A stretch of 64,000 nt of DNA from Aequorivita todarodis (GTDB lineage: Bacteria > Bacteroidota > Bacteroidia > Flavobacteriales > Flavobacteriaceae). Under the pieces are notes generated by a model. The model did no database searches. It saw nothing but the letters and a program-made list of their open reading frames with translations, and was not told where the DNA came from. Shown here in pieces: positions 1-9,019 of the stretch. Where the stretch lies: positions 1-64,000 of the forward strand of contig NZ_JAQQTG010000001.1 of assembly GCF_028561335.1 (NCBI RefSeq). The letters run 5' to 3'. How positions within the stretch are numbered: position 1 is the stretch's first letter; each line of letters starts with the position of its first letter. The translations under genes were made by a program, and so were the position numbers.

Positions 1-1903
1 TGCCGTGGTAGGTGATGTTGTAGCGCGAGGACGGCTCCCCGTCCAGCACCAGCGCGTTGAACTCCGCCGCCAGATCGACCCACTCGCCCCCGTCACCGTC
101 CGCGTCGCAGTAGCTCGCGCTCACCGGGACCAGGCCAGCGATGGCACGGCTGAAGTAGATCTTGAAGTCCGTCAGGTCAAAACAGCTGCCCGTGTTGTCC
201 TCGATGCGCGCATAGATGGTCTGCGGGGACGGCGGGACGATGATGTGCACCCCGCCCAATATCTCGTTGGTATCGTCAAAACTGTCCTGGTAGGTCTGGT
301 AGTACTTTATCGTGAAAAGCGCAGGGTCCTGCCCGCCCAAAATGTTCGCGTCGTTGTCCGTCAGGTTGAAGACACCCGCGGTCGTGCCGTAATCGCACTG
401 GTACAGGTCCACAGGGGGGTTCGCAATGGGCTGGGGCCTGAAGGTGATTACAACAGAATTACTATCAACCCTGCAAATACCATCTACTGCTTCAACGGAA
501 TAAATACCGTCTAAAGTAACCACCAGGGTTGGATTGGTTGCGCCAGGAATAGCAACCCCATTTCTAAACCATTGAATATTGAATGGCGGATCGGTTACGC
601 CTGAATCCAAAATTACGGGTCTGCCAAGACAAGCTGGGCCAGGATTAAGAAGTATTCCTGCCGTACTAAGATCTACAGGATAAATAAATTCATTATTGGA
701 TTCATCCGTTTCGGCAACAATACCCGTGCCATCACCAATATCATCAACAACAGCCCTTAGGTTAAAGTTATTGGGGGTAGCAATAGGAATGTTGAGTGTA
801 ATAGTTCCGCTTTCAGATCCGCCAATGGGTATGATGTTATTAGTGGTAGTCTGGCCAATCAATACGGCATCTGCATAAAAAGCAATTGGTGTATTGGCAG
901 GTAACGGGCTGGTACTGTTAACATTATAGACAGTGTAATCTACATCAATATTATTGTTTTGGCAAAGCACCCCCAGATTGTCTATTTCTATAGTAGCATC
1001 GGGAAGTTCTGAGTTAACCCCTACAATAACATTGTTGACCATTATAAAATCCTGACCAGATCTAAGTTGAATGTCAATTTGAGTGTCGCCGGGTTGAATA
1101 ATATTTAAGGATTCTAACTCATAGTAATCCAAATCCATATTATAAAGAGTACTTGAATTGGTATAACTGTTTGTACCATTAAAAGCATTATCCGAGGGAT
1201 TTAATGGGGGATTGTCTATAAGAATAGAGTTAATACGGAGTTCTTCAGTGATACTAATATTCGCATCCCCTTCCCAGGCCAAAAAACCGATTTTTGAGGC
1301 TATGTCGGTCGAAGCATTGATATTACCTAAAACTATATTTATATTTTGGTTGGTCGAGTTTACATATTCCAATCCGTCAAAAAGAGTTATTTGATTTAAT
1401 CGAAGTGAAGGATCTTCGTATATCACGATTATACTCCAGCCAGCGAAGTTTGTCCCGAAAAGACAATAGTCGCCATTTGCTTGAAGCGCTGGATTCACAT
1501 CAAGTTCCGAAAGCGTGTAAGTTCCATTCCCCGTAGCTGCCACAATATTCGTTACATCCTTATAAGCCGAAAAATAGTCCAGACCAGTGTTAGCGCGAAG
1601 GGGAAAAATGCGATCTGGAGTAATATCGATACCGTTTAGTTTTACATCAAAATCCCCAGTTCCCGATCCAGCCCAGTAAAGATGTGCAGAAAGAAATGTT
1701 TGCCCTGGCCCCAAATTTAATTGAGCGCTGCTTTGTGTTAGCGCCACACACGGAGAATACGGGTTTTCCTCTGTGTTCAAAGTATTTCCTAAAGCGGTAA
1801 ATTGATACCTTCCGTTAAATTGTCTAAATTCCGTTATTGGATTTGCTTGCGAAAAAACGAAAAGAGGAAGAAAAAAAAGAAACAGAAGTATTAATTTTTT
1901 CAT
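1..1903 (-). CDS. Large secreted adhesin-like protein, N-terminal 634 residues (cut by window edge)
   Basis: An open frame runs from ATG at 1903 to the left edge without a stop, so the C-terminus is outside the window. The N-terminus is a signal peptide (MKKLILLFLFFLPLFVFSQ). Residues about 20-295 form a beta-rich surface-protein region. Residues about 300-405 look like a CARDB domain (ends ETDESNNEF). Residues about 415-485 look like an Ig-like domain. After that comes the module common in giant flavobacterial adhesins: an aspartate-rich start, then ILGGQDPALFTI, QTIYARIED and CFDLTDF; a second copy begins near ASYCDADGDGGEW. Such proteins are usually exported by the type IX system and end in a sorting domain, which cannot be seen here. 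Codon use switches sharply after residue 485: 4 of the 21 codons before end in G or C, against 18 of the 21 after. Confidence 0.85.
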   Translation of the reverse strand, partial: MKKLILLFLFFLPLFVFSQANPITEFRQFNGRYQFTALGNTLNTEENPYSPCVALTQSSAQLNLGPGQTFLSAHLYWAGSGTGDFDVKLNGIDITPDRIFPLRANTGLDYFSAYKDVTNIVAATGNGTYTLSELDVNPALQANGDYCLFGTNFAGWSIIVIYEDPSLRLNQITLFDGLEYVNSTNQNINIVLGNINASTDIASKIGFLAWEGDANISITEELRINSILIDNPPLNPSDNAFNGTNSYTNSSTLYNMDLDYYELESLNIIQPGDTQIDIQLRSGQDFIMVNNVIVGVNSELPDATIEIDNLGVLCQNNNIDVDYTVYNVNSTSPLPANTPIAFYADAVLIGQTTTNNIIPIGGSESGTITLNIPIATPNNFNLRAVVDDIGDGTGIVAETDESNNEFIYPVDLSTAGILLNPGPACLGRPVILDSGVTDPPFNIQWFRNGVAIPGATNPTLVVTLDGIYSVEAVDGICRVDSNSVVITFRPQPIANPPVDLYQCDYGTTAGVFNLTDNDANILGGQDPALFTIKYYQTYQDSFDDTNEILGGVHIIVPPSPQTIYARIEDNTGSCFDLTDFKIYFSRAIAGLVPVSASYCDADGDGGEWVDLAAEFNALVLDGEPSSRYNITYHG

Positions 1904-1922
1904 AATTGGGCTGTTAAGATGC

Positions 1923-1930
1923 CAAATATA
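1923..1930 (-). promoter_or_regulatory. Putative -7 box for the adhesin gene
   Basis: On the minus strand this reads TATATTTG, a perfect match to the Bacteroidota -7 consensus TAnnTTTG, about 20 bases before the ATG at 1903. No convincing -33 TTG lies at the usual spacing. Confidence 0.4.
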
Positions 1931-1978
1931 TTGAATACATTGTTTTTCTTTTTATATTTTCGCAAAAAAAACAAGGAA

Positions 1979-2899
1979 ATGCAGCAATTTAACATAGAAG
2001 TTTCGCAAACAAGCAACCAAAATATTGTTAAATTTATTGCTAATTCCTTCTTAACCCGCTCCTCAAGCTACGAATTCAAAAATATCGACGAGGCAAAAAC
2101 AAGCCCGTTGGCGCAACAACTTTTTTATCTTCCGTTCGTAAAAACCGTTTATATCTCGCAAAATTTTGTCGCAATTGAAAAATACGACATTGTGGAATGG
2201 GAAGACGTGCAAGCCGAAGTTGCAGCATCCATCGCGGAATATTTGAACGCCGGAAAACCCGTAATTAGTGAAACCGGCGCTCCCAAAAAAATTCCGGTAA
2301 GTATTTATGCCGAAAGCACCCCAAATCCTACGGTTATGAAATTTATAGCCAATAAAACTTTGGCCACTGGAGTTTTCGAGTTCAAAAACAGGGATGAGGC
2401 AGGCAATTCGCCGCTGGCAAAGGCTTTGTTCAACTTTCCTTTTGTAAAGGAGGTTTTTATCAGTTCAAACTATATTTCGGTAATGAAATACGACTGGGTC
2501 GAATGGCAGGAATTGACCATGGAAATCAGGGAATTCATCCGAAAATTCATGGAAGAAGGAAAACCTGTTTTGAATGAAGAAATGCTGAATGCCACAAATG
2601 CCGCGGAAAATACGGCTTCAGAAAAAAAGACTTCGCAAAAAGCCGAAAAACTGCACACCGCGCTTGAAAAGGAAATAATTTCCATCTTGGATGAATACGT
2701 AAAACCGGCCGTGGCAAGTGATGGCGGCCATATTCTTTTTGATTCTTTCAACGAAACTACCAAAACGGTAAAAGTGATCCTCCAAGGGGCTTGCAGCGGC
2801 TGCCCATCTTCCACCATTACTTTAAAAAACGGGATTGAAACCATGCTGAAGGAAATGCTCAAGGGACAGATAAATAGCGTGGTCGCGGTGAATGGGTAA
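1979..2899 (+). CDS. NifU/Nfu-type iron-sulfur cluster carrier with two Nfu N-terminal domains
   Basis: 306 residues from the ATG at 1979, which follows an A-rich AACAAGGAA segment. An upstream in-frame ATG at 1919 would add 20 hydrophobic and basic residues not expected in this cytoplasmic family. Residues about 1-95 and 105-200 are two copies of the Nfu/NifU N-terminal domain, sharing KFIAN, SPLA and FPFVK-type blocks. Residues about 230-306 are the NifU domain with the cluster-binding motif CSGC (GACSGCPSS). The family accepts Fe-S clusters from the SUF machinery and hands them to target enzymes. It stands alone here, divergent from the adhesin gene, with no suf genes nearby. The tandem N-terminal domains are usual in flavobacteria. 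Confidence 0.9.
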   Translation: MQQFNIEVSQTSNQNIVKFIANSFLTRSSSYEFKNIDEAKTSPLAQQLFYLPFVKTVYISQNFVAIEKYDIVEWEDVQAEVAASIAEYLNAGKPVISETGAPKKIPVSIYAESTPNPTVMKFIANKTLATGVFEFKNRDEAGNSPLAKALFNFPFVKEVFISSNYISVMKYDWVEWQELTMEIREFIRKFMEEGKPVLNEEMLNATNAAENTASEKKTSQKAEKLHTALEKEIISILDEYVKPAVASDGGHILFDSFNETTKTVKVILQGACSGCPSSTITLKNGIETMLKEMLKGQINSVVAVNG

Positions 2900-2906
2900 A
2901 GACCCT

Positions 2907-2950
2907 AACCCCTGCCTTCGTGCCACTTTGGCAGGCAGGCCCAAAGGGGA
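2907..2950. repeat. GC-rich nested inverted repeat downstream of the nifU-like gene
   Basis: Just after the nifU-like stop, nested arms can be seen: TGCCA at 2921-2925 with TGGCA at 2929-2933, CCTGCC at 2911-2916 with GGCAGG at 2934-2939, and an outer CCCCT with AGGGG. It resembles the short GC-rich palindromes scattered in flavobacterial intergenic regions and may also act as a terminator. No run of T follows it. Confidence 0.5.
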
Positions 2951-3076
2951 ATTAACGCCGTATTCCCAATCTTTCTTTTCCCCTTTTAGGAGATGGGGCA
3001 GCTTTTAACTTAATTTTCAGAGTATTGTTTTTGAATAATTGTATCTTGAAGTTTTATTAATTAAACCGAAAAAATT

Positions 3077-3277
3077 ATGGCAGTATTAAAAGTAATCGAA
3101 ATCCTTTCAAGCTCAAAAGAAAGCTGGGAAGACGCAACCCGCAACGCAGTTAAAGAGGCTTCAAAAAGCGTTAAAAACATTCGCTCCGTTTATGTAAAGG
3201 AGCACAGTTGTGTTGTGGATAACGGCAATCTTACCCATTTCCGAGTAAACGTAAAAATCACATTTGAAGTACATTAA
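3077..3277 (+). CDS. Dodecin family protein
   Basis: 66 residues, the normal length for dodecins, small proteins that assemble into hollow dodecamers storing or buffering flavins. The sequence fits the family: MAVLKVIEI start, SWEDATRNAVKEASKS helix, then two strands ending RVNVKITFEV. The segment where characterised dodecins carry the flavin-stacking Trp reads IRSVYVKEH here, without a Trp, so flavin binding is not certain. It has its own terminator and about 177 bases upstream to the nifU-like stop, so it is probably transcribed alone. Confidence 0.9.
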   Translation: MAVLKVIEILSSSKESWEDATRNAVKEASKSVKNIRSVYVKEHSCVVDNGNLTHFRVNVKITFEVH

Positions 3278-3294
3278 ATTCGCTATGAATTTTT

Positions 3295-3330
3295 AAAAAT
3301 ACGCTTTTGAAAATTCAAAAGCGTATTTTT
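3295..3330 (+). terminator. Intrinsic terminator after the dodecin gene
   Basis: A perfect 17-base inverted repeat (3295-3311 and 3314-3330) built around TACGCTTTTGAA and TTCAAAAGCGTA, with a T-rich right arm followed by GTTTTT. It is symmetrical enough to work in both directions. Confidence 0.85.
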
Positions 3331-3349
3331 GTTTTTCTAAATTCCTGAT

Positions 3350-5458
3350 ATGCGATTCCTATTTGCTTTATTGGCAATGCCCTTATTTTTTGGTTGCAAT
3401 TCCTCAAAAAAAGAAACCTTGGAAACACCTTCCTTTACCAACGATTTAATCCACGAATCCAGCCCTTATCTGCTCCAGCACGCGCACAATCCCGTGAACT
3501 GGAAACCTTATGGCGAAGCTGCCCTCCAACAGGCACAAAAGGAGAAAAAACTAATGGTAATAAGCATCGGCTATGCGGCCTGCCATTGGTGCCACGTGAT
3601 GGAACACGAAAGTTTTGAGGACAGCACCGTAGCCGCGGTGATGAATAAAAATTTCATCTCCGTAAAAGTAGATCGCGAGGAACGGCCAGATGTGGACCAA
3701 ACCTATATAAACGCCGTGCAATTGATGACCGGAAGCGCAGGCTGGCCGCTGAACGTGGTTACCCTTCCCGACGGAAGGCCTGTTTGGGGCGGCACCTATT
3801 TCCGTAAAAACGACTGGATAAATGCCTTGGAGCAAATTCAGGAAGCCTATACCAAAGAACCCGAAAAACTGATTGCCTACGCCAACCGATTGGAACAGGG
3901 CATCAAAAGCATGGACTTGGTCCATTTGAACACTGCCGATATTGATTTCACAAAATATCCCACTTCAGAAATCGTAAAGAATTTATCCCAAAATTTCGAT
4001 ACCAAAAATGGCGGATTCAAAGGTGCCCCAAAATTTATGATGCCGAACAATCTGGAATTTTTGTTGCGCCATGCCGTTGAAAAAAACGATACCGAACTGC
4101 TGAATTTCGTAACGCTCACTTTGGATAAAATGGCCTACGGCGGACTTTACGACCAAATTGGCGGCGGGTTTGCGCGCTACAGTACCGACGAAAAATGGCA
4201 TGTGCCCCATTTTGAAAAGATGCTTTATGACAATGCGCAACTAATAAGCCTATACAGCAACACCTATTTGGTAACAAAAAAACCGTTTTACAAAGAAGTG
4301 GTTGAAGAAACCTTGGATTTTATAGCCCGCGAGATGACCAACGAAGAAGGCGGGTTTTATTCGTCCTTGGATGCCGATAGCAAGGATGAAAACGGCAAGC
4401 TGGAAGAAGGTGCTTACTATGTTTACACTTCGGAAGAATTGCGGCAATTGCTGAAGGACGACTTCGAGATTTTTAAGGAATATTACAATGTGAACAACTA
4501 CGGGAAGTGGGAAAGCAACCATTATGTGCTAATCCGGAAAAAGACGGATGCCGAAATTGAAAAGGAATTTGGGCTAAGCTCCGAAACATTTCAGCAGAAA
4601 AAAGAAAGTTGGAAAAACACCCTGCTCACCTATAGAAACAAAAGACCGAAACCGCGATTGGACGACAAGACCCTTACTTCGTGGAATGCAATGATGCTGA
4701 AAGGGTATGTGGATGCGTACAAAGCATTCGGCAAAAAACAATATTTGGATGCTGCGCTTAAAAATGCCGCGTTCATTTCTGAAAAACAGCTTCAGAAAAA
4801 CGGAGCGCTATACCACAATTATAAGAATGGCAAAAGCAGCATCAACGGGTTTTTAGAGGATTACGCTTTTACGATTGAAGCATTTGTAGATTTATACCAG
4901 GTTACTCTAAATCAACAGTGGTTGAACCTTTCAAAGAAAATGGCAGATTATGCAAAGGTTAACTTTTTTGATGACGAAAAACACATGTTCTATTTCACTT
5001 CAAAAGAAGATGCCGCCATTGTTACCCGAAACTTTGAATACCGCGACAACGTGATTCCCGCTTCAAACTCGGTGATGGCGAAGAATCTATTTGTGCTTTC
5101 AAAATATTTTGGGGAAACCGGTTTTGATGAAATTTCGCATCAAATGCTGAAAAACGTTTCCGTGGAAATTGAACAATACCCCAGTGGTTTTTCAAACTGG
5201 CTGGACCTTTTGTCCAATTTTCAAAATGATTTCTATGAAGTCGTAATCGTGGGAAATGACGTTTCTGAAAAAATAACGGAATTCAACAAACACTATCTGC
5301 CAAATATAATTATCGCAGGAAGTAAGGGTGAAAGTAACGGACCGCTTTTTGAAAACAGATTTGTGCCCGATGAAACCCTTATTTATGTTTGCGTAAATAA
5401 CGCGTGCAAACTTCCTGTAGAGGACACAAAAATTGCAATTGAATCATTAAACAAATAA
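3350..5458 (+). CDS. YyaL/DUF255 family lipoprotein with thioredoxin-like CxxC and six-hairpin glycosidase-like region
   Basis: 702 residues, the family length plus a lipoprotein signal peptide ([16 protein letters not shown], lipobox FFGC with lipid Cys16). The thioredoxin-like N-terminal domain has the expected [17 protein letters not shown] block and the CHWC motif at residues 78-81, followed by [10 protein letters not shown]. The C-terminal two thirds match the alpha/alpha-toroid part ([25 protein letters not shown]). The family includes human SPATA20 and Bacillus YyaL; its reaction is not established. Most relatives are thought cytoplasmic, so the clear lipobox is notable and suggests an envelope location. 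It ends 12 bases before the MscS gene and is probably co-transcribed with it. Confidence 0.88.
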   Translation: MRFLFALLAMPLFFGCNSSKKETLETPSFTNDLIHESSPYLLQHAHNPVNWKPYGEAALQQAQKEKKLMVISIGYAACHWCHVMEHESFEDSTVAAVMNKNFISVKVDREERPDVDQTYINAVQLMTGSAGWPLNVVTLPDGRPVWGGTYFRKNDWINALEQIQEAYTKEPEKLIAYANRLEQGIKSMDLVHLNTADIDFTKYPTSEIVKNLSQNFDTKNGGFKGAPKFMMPNNLEFLLRHAVEKNDTELLNFVTLTLDKMAYGGLYDQIGGGFARYSTDEKWHVPHFEKMLYDNAQLISLYSNTYLVTKKPFYKEVVEETLDFIAREMTNEEGGFYSSLDADSKDENGKLEEGAYYVYTSEELRQLLKDDFEIFKEYYNVNNYGKWESNHYVLIRKKTDAEIEKEFGLSSETFQQKKESWKNTLLTYRNKRPKPRLDDKTLTSWNAMMLKGYVDAYKAFGKKQYLDAALKNAAFISEKQLQKNGALYHNYKNGKSSINGFLEDYAFTIEAFVDLYQVTLNQQWLNLSKKMADYAKVNFFDDEKHMFYFTSKEDAAIVTRNFEYRDNVIPASNSVMAKNLFVLSKYFGETGFDEISHQMLKNVSVEIEQYPSGFSNWLDLLSNFQNDFYEVVIVGNDVSEKITEFNKHYLPNIIIAGSKGESNGPLFENRFVPDETLIYVCVNNACKLPVEDTKIAIESLNK

Positions 5459-5470
5459 AAAACAGATTTT

Positions 5471-6316
5471 ATGGAAAAATTTCAGGACTTGGATATTTAT
5501 ATTGAAAAATATGGACAAAAGTTAATTGATTTTATACCGAGTGTAGTTGGCGCCATTTTAATGCTGCTGATTGGGCTTTGGATTATTAAAATGATCAACC
5601 GATTCATTAAAAGGTTTTTTGACAGAACGGAATACGACCCCACGCTGGAAAATTTTATAGCCAGTTTAATTAGATGGGGGCTAAAGATTGTGCTTTTTGT
5701 TTTGGTTATAACGCAATTGGGCGTTGAATCTGCTTCATTAATTACTATTATTGGTGCTGCTGGTCTTGCCATCGGTTTGGCATTGCAGGGGTCGCTTTCA
5801 AATTTTGCCGGCGGCGTATTGATATTATTGTTAAAGCCGTTTAAGGTTGGTGATTTCATCAGTGCCCAAGGCGTGGATGGCACGGTAAAGGAAATCTCCA
5901 TCTTCAATACCAAGCTCAATACCGTGGGCAACCAATTGGCCATTATGCCCAACGGAAAATTGAGCAACGAGAACATCATAAATTTTACCCACGAGGGAAT
6001 ACGCCGTGAGAATTTGTTGATAGGCATAGGCTATGACGATGATATTAAGCAAGCCAAGGAAATCTTGCTGAAGTTGATTTCGGAACAGGAAACGATTTTA
6101 AAAACGGAAGACAGAATGCCTGTGGTTGCCGTTGCTGAACTTGGCGACAGCTCTGTAAATCTTATGGTGCGTTATTGGTCAAAAAATGAGGATTTCTGGA
6201 ACCTGCGGTGGTTGGTCTTGGAGGAAGCAAAAGCAAGGCTGGAAGCCGCTGGAATATCAATACCTTTCCCACAGCGCGATGTTCATCACTTTAATTTGGA
6301 AACTTTAAAAAAATAA
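5471..6316 (+). CDS. Small-conductance mechanosensitive channel (MscS family)
   Basis: 281 residues, close to E. coli MscS in size. Three membrane segments lie in residues about 20-130. The pore-lining third helix is recognisable by GLALQGSLSNFAGGVLILLLKPFKVGDFI-like sequence, rich in Gly and Ala, followed by the beta domain (GTVKEISIFNTKL, IMPNGKLSN) and a C-terminal alpha/beta region ending IPFPQRDVHH, typical of the family. It opens under membrane tension and releases solutes on hypo-osmotic shock. The ATG is preceded by AAAAACAGATTTT, and the gene follows the YyaL-type gene closely. Confidence 0.92.
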   Translation: MEKFQDLDIYIEKYGQKLIDFIPSVVGAILMLLIGLWIIKMINRFIKRFFDRTEYDPTLENFIASLIRWGLKIVLFVLVITQLGVESASLITIIGAAGLAIGLALQGSLSNFAGGVLILLLKPFKVGDFISAQGVDGTVKEISIFNTKLNTVGNQLAIMPNGKLSNENIINFTHEGIRRENLLIGIGYDDDIKQAKEILLKLISEQETILKTEDRMPVVAVAELGDSSVNLMVRYWSKNEDFWNLRWLVLEEAKARLEAAGISIPFPQRDVHHFNLETLKK

Positions 6317-6364
6317 TCCTTAATTTGTAGCAATTCTAAAAGAGTAAAAACTAAAATATTTAAA

Positions 6365-7066
6365 ATGAAAAAAATACTATTGACAGCAGTAATTGCCTTA
6401 ATGGCACTTCCGCTATTTTCACAAAAAAACACTGGTTATTATAGCGTTTATGAACGCACCATAGATATAAATCAGAATTCTTTGGCCTTTGGTCTTACCG
6501 AAGCGCAATTCGACGCAATAAAAGATGAAGCCTATGCAAATCCTGATTTTCTTCCTGGAAAAATATTTCAGGAAGATCAATTGATTAAAGACGATGTGCC
6601 TATGCGCTATAATGCTTATGCCGACGAAATTGAAATCAAGAAAAACAGTTCAGATGAAAACTACAGTGCTCTTATAAAAGACCCAAATATCTTCGTTAAG
6701 ATTTCAAAGGATATTTACGTTTTCGTTCCTTATGAGGGAAGCAATGAAAAAGGGGGATATTTCAACGTACTCAGTGATGGTAAAATCTATGACCTCTACA
6801 AAAAAGTGAACGCTGTGTATAGGGAACCTCAAAAGGCCCGTACCAGCTATGAAAGGGATACCCCGCCATCTTTTGAAAAAACCACAACCTATTATTTGGT
6901 AAAAGATGGAACTTTTCTTGAAATGCCTAGTGGCAAGTCTAAGATTCTTAAAATGATGAATTCGAAAAAGGATGAAATAAAATCGTACATCAAGCAAAAT
7001 AATATCGATTTGGACAAAGAGGCAGATCTTATAAAAGTGGTTACTTATTTTGACTCACTACTATAG
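6365..7066 (+). CDS. Secreted protein of unknown function
   Basis: 233 residues with a clear signal peptide (MKKILLTAVIALMALPLFSQ). I recognise no domain. The mature part is hydrophilic and Lys-, Asp- and Tyr-rich (KTTTYYLVKDG, SKILKMMNSKKDEIKSYIKQ), with a helical C-terminus. That last region, a lysine-rich helix ending in a short hydrophobic tail, resembles the C-terminal part of small flavobacterial secreted proteins of unknown role. The ATG at 6365 follows TTTAAA. It lies 48 bases after the MscS gene and converges with tsaB, whose stop is 12 bases further on. No function is assigned. Confidence 0.75.
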   Translation: MKKILLTAVIALMALPLFSQKNTGYYSVYERTIDINQNSLAFGLTEAQFDAIKDEAYANPDFLPGKIFQEDQLIKDDVPMRYNAYADEIEIKKNSSDENYSALIKDPNIFVKISKDIYVFVPYEGSNEKGGYFNVLSDGKIYDLYKKVNAVYREPQKARTSYERDTPPSFEKTTTYYLVKDGTFLEMPSGKSKILKMMNSKKDEIKSYIKQNNIDLDKEADLIKVVTYFDSLL

Positions 7067-7077
7067 AATAAAAAAAA

Positions 7078-7737
7078 TCAACCAAGCATAAACTCCTTTA
7101 AATAATAAGGTTCAAAATAAGCGACATTTTCCGTGTCGCTTATTTTATATTTAGCTTCCGCCAAACCCGCCATAGCCGCTGCGGAAGGAAAAGAATTACC
7201 TTGAAAAACGGCATTTTTGTGGTGGCAAAGTGTTTCAAATTTTAAGGCGCCATCTCCAATGAAAAGGGTTTTTCCTGCTTCCAAATAATCCTTAAAAGAA
7301 TTCCCATTTAAAATTTCAGCCTTGGTTTCCCGAATCTGTTTTTTTTCTGAATTGAAAACCGCGGAATATACCTCCATTCTTCGAGCGTCAAGCAATGGAA
7401 CTATAACACAATTTTCATCCTGTGCTTGCTGTGCCATGACTTCAAGTGTAGGTACGGAAATTAATGGGATGTCCAAAGCAAAACACAGCCCTTTTGCTGC
7501 TGAAACGCCAATCCGCAAGCCCGTATAGGAACCTGGACCTTTACTTACGGCTACCGCATTTAGTTGTTTTTTATCAATCTTGGCCTCTTTTAAAACCTCA
7601 GCAATAAAAACGTGAAGCTTCTCTGCGTGTGAAAATTTTTGGTCGTTTTCTTCGCGAATGGCCTTTATTTCGCCATCAACTGCAATAGCCACCGAACAAT
7701 TGGTGGTTGCTGTTTCAAGACACAGAATATTCGCCAT
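7078..7737 (-). CDS. tsaB: tRNA threonylcarbamoyladenosine biosynthesis protein TsaB
   Basis: 219 residues. The N-terminal ASKHA-type motif ILCLETATTNCSVAIA and the block AVSKGPGSYTGLRIGVSAAKGL identify TsaB. It is the non-catalytic partner that joins TsaD and TsaE to transfer threonylcarbamoyl to A37 of ANN-decoding tRNAs. The ATG overlaps the stop of the adaptor gene upstream (TAATG), so it is translationally coupled to the end of the export operon. The link looks positional rather than functional. Confidence 0.93.
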   Translation of the reverse strand: MANILCLETATTNCSVAIAVDGEIKAIREENDQKFSHAEKLHVFIAEVLKEAKIDKKQLNAVAVSKGPGSYTGLRIGVSAAKGLCFALDIPLISVPTLEVMAQQAQDENCVIVPLLDARRMEVYSAVFNSEKKQIRETKAEILNGNSFKDYLEAGKTLFIGDGALKFETLCHHKNAVFQGNSFPSAAAMAGLAEAKYKISDTENVAYFEPYYLKEFMLG

Positions 7738-9017
7738 TACTTTTCTTTTTTATTCTTTGGGGGAGAAGCAACTTCAACCTTATCGCCTTGTTTCAGAAGT
7801 TTGGTCACAGTGTTGTAAGGCCCCGTTATAACCGTTTCGCCTTCTTTCAATCCAGAAAGTATCTCGATGTTTGAATCGTCCTGGATTCCGGTTTTAACAA
7901 CGCGAAGTTTTGCTTCTTCTCCTTCCTTTACATAAACAGCCTCAAACTTTTCGGTATTTGTGTTTCCTATTTCAGCCGTACCGGGCTTCTTGGAATCTGT
8001 GGTATCCGTTTTTATAACAATGGCGCTGATGGGCACTCCGATTACGTTATTCTTTTTGTTGGTAATAATATCAACCGTAGCGGTCATTCCCGGACGGAAT
8101 GGCGAATAACTCTCGGGTTTGCCTTCAACTAAATCTTTATACGACTCCGGAAGGATACTGACCTTTACTTTAAAATTAGTAACCTGATCTGCTGTCAACG
8201 CATTCTCGGCGCTATTTGCTATTGCCGTAACAACGCCTTTAAATTCCCGCTTTAAATAGGCATCAACCTCAACGATGGTTGAATCTCCCAAAGCTACTTT
8301 TACAATGTCGTTTTCGTTCACGTCCACCTCAACTTCCATTTTCTGAAGGTTGGCAACGCGAACAATTTCGGTACCCGCCATTTGTGCGGTACCTACTACC
8401 CTTTCCCCCAATTCAACCGAAAGCTTTGAGATAGTCCCGCTCATTGGCGCATAAATTGTGGTTCGCGAAAGGTTGTCCACGGATTGTTTCACATTTGCGG
8501 CAGCACTCTGCACGCTGTAATACGCGGCCTTGGCATTGGCCTGTGCCATATCGTAATCGGCAATGGATTTGTCCCATTCTGCTTTTGAAATTACGCCTTT
8601 TTCAAATAAAGCCTTGTTGCGCTCATAGTTTAGTTTTGCATTTTTTTCACTTGCCTGCGCTTGTGAAAGTTGCGCCCTAACATTTTGGAGTCCAGCTTGC
8701 GATTGGCTTACGGCTGCTTGAATTAGGTCTGGATTTATTTTAACCAAAAGATCGCCTTTTTCAACCGTTTGGCCTTCCTTTATTGGAAGTTCAATAATTT
8801 CCCCGGAAACTTCGGAAGAAAGTGCCACTTCCACTTCGGGTTGTATTTTTCCGGTCGCGGCAACGGTTTCAGTAATATTTATCGGTTCAATTTTGGTTAT
8901 TTCAACCTCTCTGTAATCGCCCGATTTTCCGAACCATCCTGCCTTTTTCCCAACAATGAGCAAAATAATAAGTAATACAACGACTGTAATAATCCAAAGG
9001 AGGGTTTTTTTCTTCAT
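7737..9017 (-). CDS. HlyD/RND-type periplasmic adaptor (membrane fusion) protein
   Basis: 426 residues. One N-terminal membrane anchor (KKTLLWIITVVVLLIILLIVG), then a lipoyl/barrel-sandwich half (VAATGKIQPEVEVALSSEVSGEI), a coiled-coil hairpin (residues about 100-180; FEKGVISKAEWDKS), the second lipoyl half, a beta-barrel region and a C-terminal GLKEGETVITGPY segment. Such adaptors connect an inner-membrane ABC or RND pump to a TolC channel. It is the second adaptor in the operon; the first is at 10572-11741. It sits 2 bases after the TolC-type gene and overlaps tsaB by one base. Confidence 0.9.
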   Translation of the reverse strand: MKKKTLLWIITVVVLLIILLIVGKKAGWFGKSGDYREVEITKIEPINITETVAATGKIQPEVEVALSSEVSGEIIELPIKEGQTVEKGDLLVKINPDLIQAAVSQSQAGLQNVRAQLSQAQASEKNAKLNYERNKALFEKGVISKAEWDKSIADYDMAQANAKAAYYSVQSAAANVKQSVDNLSRTTIYAPMSGTISKLSVELGERVVGTAQMAGTEIVRVANLQKMEVEVDVNENDIVKVALGDSTIVEVDAYLKREFKGVVTAIANSAENALTADQVTNFKVKVSILPESYKDLVEGKPESYSPFRPGMTATVDIITNKKNNVIGVPISAIVIKTDTTDSKKPGTAEIGNTNTEKFEAVYVKEGEEAKLRVVKTGIQDDSNIEILSGLKEGETVITGPYNTVTKLLKQGDKVEVASPPKNKKEK

Positions 9018-9019
9018 AC

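Noticed and set aside
1-448. GC-rich left end as contaminating or chimeric sequence
   Set aside because: The reading frame and the repeat-module type typical of flavobacterial adhesins continue across the junction, so I treat it as real, though long reads should confirm it.
5-514. 169-residue plus-strand open frame at the left edge
   Set aside because: It is antisense to the adhesin frame and exists because the GC-rich modules have few stop codons on the opposite strand; it has no recognisable domain.
1919-1978. Earlier ATG for the nifU-like gene
   Set aside because: It would add 20 residues not conserved in the family, and an A-rich AAGGAA segment precedes the later ATG.
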